From contig NZ_JAVHUW010000067.1 in NCBI RefSeq assembly GCF_030954495.1, forward strand, positions 1 to 64,000: a stretch of DNA of 64,000 bases, written 5' to 3'. Position 1 is the stretch's first letter, and every line of letters starts with the position of its first letter. The position numbers and the translations under genes were made by a program. This stretch comes from Candidatus Desulfosporosinus nitrosoreducens. Its GTDB lineage: Bacteria > Bacillota > Desulfitobacteriia > Desulfitobacteriales > Desulfitobacteriaceae. The notes below the pieces were generated by a model that was not told the origin of the DNA, ran no database searches, and saw only the letters and a list, made by a program, of their open reading frames with translations. Shown here piece after piece: positions 9,918 to 16,472 of this stretch.

Positions 9918-10194
9918 ATCTTTCTTTGTAAAAACGTTCTACACCTCTTTCTTCTAAACTAGACAATAGTCACTGACAACAATAAATGGTACTTCGACAG
10001 GAATCATTGCTTTCCTTTGTTATGAGGAAATCTTAACATATAAGTTTTTAGGCATATTGCTCAATTGTTTGATATTGGCAATTGATATTGTCGAATTTTC
10101 GGCAGGTTTTCTCCTTTAGGCAACGAATAGTTAAAAGGCAGCGTTTGGCAAGATTCTTGGCTGGAGATTTCAACATAGCCTAAAGGAGGAAAGG

Positions 10195-12264
10195 ATGATT
10201 AAATTTTTCACAAAGAGATCATTACCAACATTAATTAGAAATAAAAAGAGCAGGTTCGGAATTGCGTCCTGCCTTATTGCGCTCATTTGCTGCTCGGCCC
10301 TCCTGGTCAGTCTTTTCCCTTTTCAGCCTCTCGAAGTGCAAGCTGCTTCCAGCGAAGCGCTCACAGACCGAATTTACGGGAATACACTATATGATACGGC
10401 TGTAGAGATTTCCAAGAAAGGATGGGACCAGGCTCCCGTTGCCGTCCTGGCCACCGGAGGAAACTTTCCGGATGCGCTTACTGGATCTGTCCTGGCCCAC
10501 AAAGTAAATGGCCCGCTGCTTTTAACGGAATCGGACCATTTGAACGCCGCTGTTTCCGCGGAATTAAAGCGCTTGGGTACACAAAGGGTCTATCTTCTGG
10601 GGGGGACCGTCGCTTTAAGCAGCTCCGTCGAAAAGGCTCTCCAGGATCAAGGGATTGTAACAACACGCCTGGCCGGTCAGGATCAGTACGGAACAGCCGC
10701 GGCTATTGCCAGTGTGGCAACTCCGACTTCCAACCAGGCCTTTATCGTTAACGGCGAGCACTTTCCCGATGCTTTAAGCATCTCTTCCTACGCCGCGGCT
10801 CAAGGAATACCGATTTTACTCACCCGTTCCGATTCCCTACCCGCGGATACGGCTGCGGCTCTGGCTCAAATGGGAGTTCAGCAGGTAACTTTGATTGGCG
10901 GCAATGCCGTCATCAGCGCAGCCGTTGAAGATCAACTTGGCAAACTTCCTCAGCCGGTTAAAGTCACCGCCCGTTTCGCCGGTTATGACCAGTATGAGAC
11001 GAACACGATCGTCTTGAATCAGCTTCCCTTCGACAGCTCCCAAGTTTATGTCGCCACAGGGATAAACTTTCCGGACGCTTTAGCGGGAGCCGCGCTGGCC
11101 GCTAAAACCAACTCTCCGATTCTTTTATTTCCTTCAACCCAGTTAGCTGCCTATACTGCCACATATCTCGATCAGAAAAGGGCCTCGGGCACGGCCTTTA
11201 CGATTCTGGGGGGGTGGGGCGTTATCAATTACAAAATGGAGAGCATCCTGCGCACAGGAGCCGCACAGCCGCGGATTTCCCTGCAGTACACGCAAGGGGG
11301 ATTAAGCGGGGCGAAAGGAATGCTTAGCCAGCTGCAATCTATTCCTTCTCCGGCTACCGATTACGCGGACATAATCGCCCCCAGCTGGTATTACCTTGAC
11401 GACACCGCCAACGGCAATGTGACGGGGGGCTGGGATGCCACCTCGGGCGACTATACTCAGTTCACCAGCGCCGTACATGCCCGGAATCTCAAGGTCCTTC
11501 CGGTGATTCAATCCAGCTGGGACAGCCCTAAAACCGCGGATTCCGTGCTGGCTTCGGCAGCAGCCCGGGCCAATTTGGAAAATCAAATTATCTCCCGCAT
11601 CCAAAGCACCAACTCGGATGGGATTGTCATCGACTTTGAGCTCATGAGCGGCAGTACGGGACCTAATCTCACTCAGTTTATGAAAGAACTTTATGCCAAA
11701 CTTCACCCTGCCAACAAATTGCTGATCGAAGCCGTTATGGCCCGCACAGGCTCGGAATCCTGGCTCACTGAGTTTAACTACGCCTCTCTCGCTCAATATC
11801 TCGACTACCTGGACATCATGACTTACGACTATAGCCACTCAACTCCCGGCCCTATTGCACCTTTGGATTGGATGAACAAAGTGCTGCAATATACCGCCGG
11901 CCAAGGAGTTGACATGCGCAAAGTGCTTCTGGGCATACCTTATTATGGGGTTGATTGGTGGACAACATCTTCATCCTCGGGGAGCAGCGCTTCCTATCAG
12001 CGGAAATCCGGAGGAATGGCCGAACTTTCAGCCCTCGCTCAAGGTCCGGTGCAGCGGGACTCTTCGCAAATTCCCTATTTCCATTACACGGATTCTTCAG
12101 GCACCCATACTGTCTATTATGACGATGCACAAAGCTGGAACGCCAAGCTTTCCCTGCTTAATCAATACGGGCTTGGCGGCATCGGGGCCTGGTCCCTCAG
12201 CTGGTCCCTGAATCCAGCCAGCTCCAACGCTATTTTCCCGCTTCTCAAGCAGTATTTGCGATAA
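10195..12264 (+). CDS. GH18-family glycosidase with three CWB2 repeats
   Basis: The start is ATG after AAAGGAGGAAAGG. Residues about 20-50 are a long hydrophobic export signal, about 56-345 are three CWB2 repeats (RIYGNTLYDTA, FPDALTGS, LLLTES), and about 360-689 resemble glycoside hydrolase family 18, like spore YaaH-type or chitinase-like enzymes (DYADIIAPSWYYLD, DIMTYDYSH, GIPYYGVDWW, GGIGAWSLSW). The catalytic motif reads DGIVIDFE (475-482): the acid E482 and D480 are kept, but the fourth position, normally Asp or Asn, is Val. The substrate could be peptidoglycan or another GlcNAc polymer. It is the only surface gene here on the plus strand, divergent from the protease. Confidence 0.85.
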   Translation: MIKFFTKRSLPTLIRNKKSRFGIASCLIALICCSALLVSLFPFQPLEVQAASSEALTDRIYGNTLYDTAVEISKKGWDQAPVAVLATGGNFPDALTGSVLAHKVNGPLLLTESDHLNAAVSAELKRLGTQRVYLLGGTVALSSSVEKALQDQGIVTTRLAGQDQYGTAAAIASVATPTSNQAFIVNGEHFPDALSISSYAAAQGIPILLTRSDSLPADTAAALAQMGVQQVTLIGGNAVISAAVEDQLGKLPQPVKVTARFAGYDQYETNTIVLNQLPFDSSQVYVATGINFPDALAGAALAAKTNSPILLFPSTQLAAYTATYLDQKRASGTAFTILGGWGVINYKMESILRTGAAQPRISLQYTQGGLSGAKGMLSQLQSIPSPATDYADIIAPSWYYLDDTANGNVTGGWDATSGDYTQFTSAVHARNLKVLPVIQSSWDSPKTADSVLASAAARANLENQIISRIQSTNSDGIVIDFELMSGSTGPNLTQFMKELYAKLHPANKLLIEAVMARTGSESWLTEFNYASLAQYLDYLDIMTYDYSHSTPGPIAPLDWMNKVLQYTAGQGVDMRKVLLGIPYYGVDWWTTSSSSGSSASYQRKSGGMAELSALAQGPVQRDSSQIPYFHYTDSSGTHTVYYDDAQSWNAKLSLLNQYGLGGIGAWSLSWSLNPASSNAIFPLLKQYLR

Positions 12265-12304
12265 GCAAAGCAGAGCTTTCCTTCGCTAAAACATCCACCG
12301 CAAC

Positions 12305-12349
12305 AAAAACGTCCTCACTCCACGTCATAGTGGAAGAGGACGTTTTTTT
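12305..12349. terminator. Bidirectional intrinsic terminator
   Basis: The stem ACGTCCTC...GAGGACGT plus an inner CCAC/GTGG is flanked by an A-run on the left and a T-run on the right. It can stop both the GH18 gene (+) and the PIN toxin operon (-). Confidence 0.88.
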
Positions 12350-12358
12350 AACCATTTT

Positions 12359-12772
12359 TTATAAATAACTACTAAGAAAGTCATCGGGAGCAACTGCTTT
12401 GACAGGCGAATCGCTAAAATCTTTCAGATTGCGAGTAATAATTAAATCGAGCTTTTTTCGTTTGGCACAGGCTGCCAGCAAAGCGTCTTCGTAATCCTCT
12501 ACCGGCATTTTGAGGGCTTTCTCACAGTCGCTTCCCGTAACCTCAAGGACAGGGAACAAAGCGAAAAGTTTCCCAAGCACCTGCTTTGCCTGGTCCACGT
12601 TCCGAAAATGCCTTTGAATCAAATAGTAAATATCAGTTACGGAGCTTGCCGTTATAAAAGCGTTTAGTTTGTTCTCAGCAGCAAGCAGAAAAAGCTTTTC
12701 AGCGGAAACTTGGTAAGGGATGCGGCCAATCACTGCGTCAAGAATAACATTTGTATCAATCAATACGTTCAT
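12359..12772 (-). CDS. PIN-domain toxin (VapC-like ribonuclease)
   Basis: This 137-residue PIN_3-type protein is a likely Mg-dependent RNase toxin. The acidic residues that build the active site are visible: D6 in MNVLIDTNVILD, the ED pair at 95-96 in EDALLAA, and D118 in TRNLKDF. The start overlaps the 3' end of the upstream antitoxin gene by 17 bases (12756-12772), a common toxin-antitoxin arrangement that couples translation. The length fits the family. Its RNA target cannot be read from sequence. Confidence 0.88.
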   Translation of the reverse strand: MNVLIDTNVILDAVIGRIPYQVSAEKLFLLAAENKLNAFITASSVTDIYYLIQRHFRNVDQAKQVLGKLFALFPVLEVTGSDCEKALKMPVEDYEDALLAACAKRKKLDLIITRNLKDFSDSPVKAVAPDDFLSSYL

Positions 12773-12983
12773 GTTTGCTTAACCTCTCCTCTCGCGCCTG
12801 TTCTAAAGAAACATCGTCCGGAAGAATGCCAAACAATGATTTTGCCAGCTCAACCTTATCGTCGTTTGTATGGGTAAGCTTCGCTATGCTTTTTCCGTTC
12901 TTAGTAATAATTATTTCCTCCTTGGCAGCCAGTGCCAGATACTTCCCGATATTTGTCTTAAATTCCGTTGCGGTGATAAGCAC
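12756..12983 (-). CDS. Phd/YefM-family antitoxin
   Basis: This 75-residue protein starts with ITATEFKTNIGKYL and continues IIITKNGKSIAKL, the N-terminal DNA-binding fold of Phd/YefM antitoxins. The C-terminal half is charged and probably wraps the toxin. The start is GTG with AAAGGAGGTG 5 bases upstream. It precedes and overlaps the PIN toxin gene. By family knowledge it neutralises the toxin and represses its own promoter, here through the palindrome at 13012-13031. Confidence 0.88.
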   Translation of the reverse strand: MLITATEFKTNIGKYLALAAKEEIIITKNGKSIAKLTHTNDDKVELAKSLFGILPDDVSLEQAREERLSKHERID

Positions 12984-13011
12984 TCTAACACCTCCTTTAT
13001 GACAATAACCC

Positions 13012-13051
13012 TGATATAAATTATTATATCAAATCAGAGCGAAATAGTTAA
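13012..13051 (-). promoter_or_regulatory. Toxin-antitoxin promoter with overlapping palindromic operator
   Basis: On the minus strand TTAACT (13046-13051) is separated by exactly 17 bases from a perfect TATAAT (13023-13028). The -10 box lies inside the inverted repeat TGATATAA-N4-TTATATCA (13012-13031). A repressor bound there would cover the -10 box, which fits antitoxin autoregulation. The antitoxin start is about 30 bases downstream. Confidence 0.8.
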
Positions 13052-13391
13052 GTTAAATTCGTACGAATTAACTCGAGTAAAACAGAACGATTCAAAAGTT
13101 AATTAGTGACATAATAACTTTGCAGATTCTCCAAAAGGCTTATTTCCGATATCATACTCCATTATGGACTTCATCGTTTTAAGTTCTTCTAATTTGCTTT
13201 ACAAGCCTCACATTGTATAATGATTATCAGCAATTAAAGAAGAAAACCCGGTTGTCGCCCGAAGACACTGTCTTCGCACGAGTTGCATAGCAAAAAAGCC
13301 TCTGGCGAAAGCGACCGCCTAGTTACTTCTATGCTGGGAAAACAATATAAACACAGTTATAGTTTCTGAATAGTACAAAGAAGAACATGAG
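13052..13391. other. Gene-free stretch with structured leader of the ArnE-like gene
   Basis: No ORF of note. From about 13240 to 13350 the plus strand can fold extensively: a 7-bp hairpin CGAAGAC-ACT-GTCTTCG at about 13259-13276, then GCATAG (about 13285) pairing with CTATGC (about 13350) around an inner hairpin containing GGCG...CGCC and a GCGAAAGC motif. This looks like a riboswitch-type or regulatory RNA leader of the gene that follows. It does not match c-di-GMP-I, guanidine, glycine, Moco or preQ1 consensus sequences as I know them. Confidence 0.45.
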
Positions 13392-13745
13392 GTGGCCTTA
13401 TTGTTAATATTACTGACTATTTTCAATTCCGTACTGATGGTGACCGGACAAACCCTTTGGAAATTGGGAGCCTCAGGCAAAGAGGTGCACAGCCTCGGTC
13501 AGCTTCTTCGCCTTTTTCTGAATCCTTACATTCTTGGCGGCCTTATGGTCTATGCCTTTGCTTCGGTGCTCTGGATTTATGTCCTAAATAAAGGGGAATT
13601 AAGCTATGTTTATCCTATCCAGAGCACGGCCTTTATTTTTGCTATGATTATCGGAGCGACAATTTTCAAAGAAGAGCTGACGCCCACAAAGATTCTTGGG
13701 GTTTTGGTAATTTGCCTGGGCGTGATCATTATTACACGCAAATAA
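13392..13745 (+). CDS. Small EamA/ArnE-like multidrug/metabolite-family membrane protein
   Basis: A 117-residue protein with four predicted membrane helices, as in the small multidrug resistance fold and the ArnE/ArnF flippase subunits (VLWIYVLNKGELSYVYPIQSTAFIF, then a last helix GVLVICLGVIIIT). Family members carry lipid-linked sugars or small molecules across the membrane. It faces the convergent GT2-DUF2304-GT39-like cassette, so flipping of a polyprenyl-phosphate sugar is a reasonable inference. The frame opens with GTG at 13392, but a TTG at 13401 lies 5 bases after GAGGTGG and is the better start. Confidence 0.75.
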   Translation: MALLLILLTIFNSVLMVTGQTLWKLGASGKEVHSLGQLLRLFLNPYILGGLMVYAFASVLWIYVLNKGELSYVYPIQSTAFIFAMIIGATIFKEELTPTKILGVLVICLGVIIITRK

Positions 13746-13799
13746 GCGGCAAAAAGGAGAACTTAGGTTTATCGCCGGAGTTCTCCTTTTTGCCGCTTA
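13743..13799. terminator. Long perfect hairpin terminator overlapping a stop codon
   Basis: A 21-bp perfect stem begins at the TAA of the ArnE-like gene (arms 13743-13763 and 13779-13799). The inner part, GGAGAACT/AGTTCTCC, is followed by TTTTT and preceded by AAAAA, so it can act in both directions between convergent genes. Confidence 0.85.
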
Positions 13800-13954
13800 A
13801 CTTCTATATCTTTTAGTTTTTATTTTTCACTTCTTTATACAACGGTATCTATACAACCGCGTCTAAGGGAACCTTATGCTCCAAAAACCCGACTCAAGTC
13901 CAGCGTCAGGTCCTCGAATAGTATTCGGGAACCTGGAACTTCGTGGCCGGTTCC

Positions 13955-14665
13955 TTACTCCGGCCAGATCCTGCTCATCATAGAATTCAGAATGATTGCC
14001 AGGCTTACTTTAAACATATAATACCCGCTCTTAAAGGGCGTAATCGACGAGCTTCCCGAGAGGCGGGCATCCATTTCCACCGAAACTTCTATGACCCGCA
14101 TCCGGTTTTTTACCAACGTTACTATGGAATCGGGCTCCGGATAATCCGTAGAATAATGAGCCGACACCACGCGCAAGGCTTTCTGATTGTAAGCTCGGAA
14201 TCCGGAGGTAGGGTCCGTATATTTCTTGCGGACTACGGATTGGATGGTTTTGCTTAATAAATAAATTCCCAGCCGCCTGGAACGGGCCGATTTGTAGGAA
14301 GTTTTCTCTAAGAAACGGGAACCGATGGTGACATCGGCTTTCTCCAGCAGAATCGGTTCAATCAATTTGCGAATTTCCTCCGCCCTGTGCTGTCCGTCCC
14401 CATCAACTTGGAGGGCAACGTCGTAGTGGTTTTTGACGGCGTAAAGAAACCCTGTCTGCACCGCTCCTCCGATTCCCAGATTCACGGGCAGGGAAATTAC
14501 CTTCGCCCCGTAAGCGCGCGCAACTTCGGAGGTTTGATCGGTTGACCCGTCGTCGATCACCAGGACATCCAGCCGGAGGGACACTTGTTTAAGATTCTCT
14601 ACTACGGCGCCAATGTTCTCAGCCTCATTCAAGGCGGGGACAATGGCTAAGATTCTTTTTTGCAT
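13955..14665 (-). CDS. GT2 glycosyltransferase, polyprenyl-phosphate sugar synthase type
   Basis: A 236-residue GT-A enzyme related to dolichyl-phosphate mannose synthase. Visible motifs are IVPALNEAENI near the start, VIDDGSTD, the metal-binding QVDGDGQH (DxD type), and DPTSGFRAYNQKAL. It should move a sugar from a nucleotide donor to undecaprenyl phosphate at the inner membrane face. No long membrane domain follows, so it is probably soluble or peripheral. Only 10 bases separate it from the DUF2304 gene, the usual partner of such enzymes, and a GT39-like protein comes before both. Confidence 0.88.
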   Translation of the reverse strand: MQKRILAIVPALNEAENIGAVVENLKQVSLRLDVLVIDDGSTDQTSEVARAYGAKVISLPVNLGIGGAVQTGFLYAVKNHYDVALQVDGDGQHRAEEIRKLIEPILLEKADVTIGSRFLEKTSYKSARSRRLGIYLLSKTIQSVVRKKYTDPTSGFRAYNQKALRVVSAHYSTDYPEPDSIVTLVKNRMRVIEVSVEMDARLSGSSSITPFKSGYYMFKVSLAIILNSMMSRIWPE

Positions 14666-14675
14666 AACGTTCTTT

Positions 14676-15098
14676 CTACACGTCCTTAAGCGGCTTATTT
14701 TCTCTTCCCGGACCTTGCCCCATTCCCGGATCGCGCTTCTCTGTCTCCGGGGATTTGGCCTCTACCCGTCTCAAGTCATCTTCCAGCAGGGCAATCTTCT
14801 GCACCAGGACACGATTTGTGGAACTCAATTTGGAAATTGCCAGGGAGAAATGAACACACAAAACAAAAACCAGCACTCCAAAGACCACAAAGATCGCCGA
14901 AGGTGCGTAATAAATCCCCATAAGGCTTGCCAAATATTCTATGCCATTCCTCCACAAGGAAAAAAAGATCATACCCAGACCGGCAACAATCCAGATCAGA
15001 GAATATTCGACAGCCAGACGGCGCTGCCGGACTTGCTCAATAATGAAACCTGTAACGAGAAAGCTTGTTATGAGTACGACGATTTGGACGCGTGACAT
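14676..15098 (-). CDS. DUF2304 membrane protein
   Basis: This 140-residue protein has three predicted membrane helices (VQIVVLITSFLVTGF, YSLIWIVAGLGMIFFS, SAIFVVFGVLVFVLCVHFSL) and then a coiled-coil tail (SKLSSTNRVLVQKIALLEDD). The pattern ARRLxxxYSLIW-like after helix 1 is typical of DUF2304, found next to GT2 enzymes of the Dpm1 type. It may hold the GT2 partner at the membrane; no activity is established. AGGAGGG lies 11 bases before the ATG, inside the end of the upstream gene. Confidence 0.8.
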   Translation of the reverse strand: MSRVQIVVLITSFLVTGFIIEQVRQRRLAVEYSLIWIVAGLGMIFFSLWRNGIEYLASLMGIYYAPSAIFVVFGVLVFVLCVHFSLAISKLSSTNRVLVQKIALLEDDLRRVEAKSPETEKRDPGMGQGPGRENKPLKDV

Positions 15099-15103
15099 AT
15101 GAA

Positions 15104-16441
15104 TTAGGCCCTCCTACCTGCTCGCTGTTCAACCCCTAGAATTTTTCCGATTCCTTTAAGCAAGACCACAAAGAATAAAGAACCCAGCAAAATCATGGCG
15201 GGCATGACAGGCAAGCGATAACGCCCTCCCGAAACCACTGTGATCATGCTGACAACAAAACTATAGTAGAGTATATACAGCAAAAGAAAACTGTATTTTT
15301 TGAGGCGGGCCAGACTGAGCACTATCCCGGCTGCTCCCAGAAGAAGATACCACTTGTCCAGGAAATCCCCCTTCATTTTGTATTCCTGGCCTTCGGGAGG
15401 GCTGACAGGTTTCCAGAACAGATTTTTCTCTTTAGCTATAGTGCGCTCTACAAACAACACAGGATGGCTGAGAATGTAGGAAACCCCAAGGCTCTTATAT
15501 TCCTTTTCCTGTTCTTCAACAGGCAGCTTATCGATACGTTCTTTAACTGCCGGGTCATAGCTCGGCTGGTCAAAAACAAAGTACACATTGGTTATTGTCC
15601 GGGGATTGTTCCCTAAATAAAATTCATAAGAACCATAATTTGTCGCCGCAATAAACTGATGATATTTCAACTCATTGCGTATCCACCACGGGCTCATGAC
15701 TATGACAGTCATCAGCACAATCAGACAGAAATCCCGCAAGGCCGCTTTCAGGCGCCAGCCTTTCATCCAGAAAATCCAAAACCCCAAAACGGGAAAATAA
15801 AGCAGAAGCAGGGGGCGCACAAGGTTGGCAAGCCCTATGACCGCTCCCAGGATCAAAAGAGTCCTGAGTTTCGGGCGCGCGACGTCCCGGGCATAGCGCG
15901 CCAAACAATACAAGAAGAGCCAGATCGCAAAGACATAGGTCACTTCAGTCAGGATGTACATCCCCCAAAAGGCAAACAGCGGATATCCTAAGGTCAGGAG
16001 ATAGGGAATCCAGGCATACCTTCTGCCGAAAATCAGTTCCCCCGTCTTGTAAGCCAGCACCGCGCTGCCGGCCCCCAGGACGGCGTGAAGAACGGCTACC
16101 ACCATGGTGTAGTTTTTTAAGCCAAATATTCCGTAAATCAAGGCCAGCAGCAGGGGATAGACCGGCCCGATAATATAGTCGCGATTCTTAGGAATCGCCT
16201 GCATGACCTGGTTGGCACCTTCGGCGAAATTGACCGTATTGACAAGCCCTTTACCTTGAAGAAAACTCTCGGCAATGTTCGTGTAAAGATACCCGTCCTT
16301 GGAGATAAAATAATGTACCTGATAAGATCTAATGTAGAGAAATTCAAGGCCTAAGGCTATGAAGAACAGGAGACCTGTTATCCATAGCCCTTGGGCTGCG
16401 CGATGTGGAAATTGCCGTGCTTTTTTATCCTGTTTATTCAA
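15104..16441 (-). CDS. GT39/ArnT-like polytopic glycosyltransferase
   Basis: A 445-residue protein with about ten membrane helices. After the first helix comes FISKDGYLYTNIAESFLQGKGL, the extracytoplasmic acidic loop of PMT/ArnT-type (GT-C) enzymes, then GPVYPLLLALIYGIFG. Family members take a sugar from a polyprenyl-phosphate carrier and place it on a protein, lipid or polymer outside the cell. The GT2 enzyme two genes downstream would supply that carrier. S-layer or wall-glycan decoration is a plausible use given the neighbours, but the acceptor is unknown. It lies 31 bases after a CWB2 wall-lytic gene and may share its transcript. Confidence 0.82.
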   Translation of the reverse strand: MNKQDKKARQFPHRAAQGLWITGLLFFIALGLEFLYIRSYQVHYFISKDGYLYTNIAESFLQGKGLVNTVNFAEGANQVMQAIPKNRDYIIGPVYPLLLALIYGIFGLKNYTMVVAVLHAVLGAGSAVLAYKTGELIFGRRYAWIPYLLTLGYPLFAFWGMYILTEVTYVFAIWLFLYCLARYARDVARPKLRTLLILGAVIGLANLVRPLLLLYFPVLGFWIFWMKGWRLKAALRDFCLIVLMTVIVMSPWWIRNELKYHQFIAATNYGSYEFYLGNNPRTITNVYFVFDQPSYDPAVKERIDKLPVEEQEKEYKSLGVSYILSHPVLFVERTIAKEKNLFWKPVSPPEGQEYKMKGDFLDKWYLLLGAAGIVLSLARLKKYSFLLLYILYYSFVVSMITVVSGGRYRLPVMPAMILLGSLFFVVLLKGIGKILGVEQRAGRRA

Positions 16442-16472
16442 TGACGCCCATCCTCTTGCAGGTTTTGGAGTA

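Noticed and set aside
13240..13360. A c-di-GMP-I, guanidine, Moco or glycine riboswitch before the ArnE-like gene
   Set aside because: Key conserved blocks of these classes are absent or out of order, so I only call it a structured leader.
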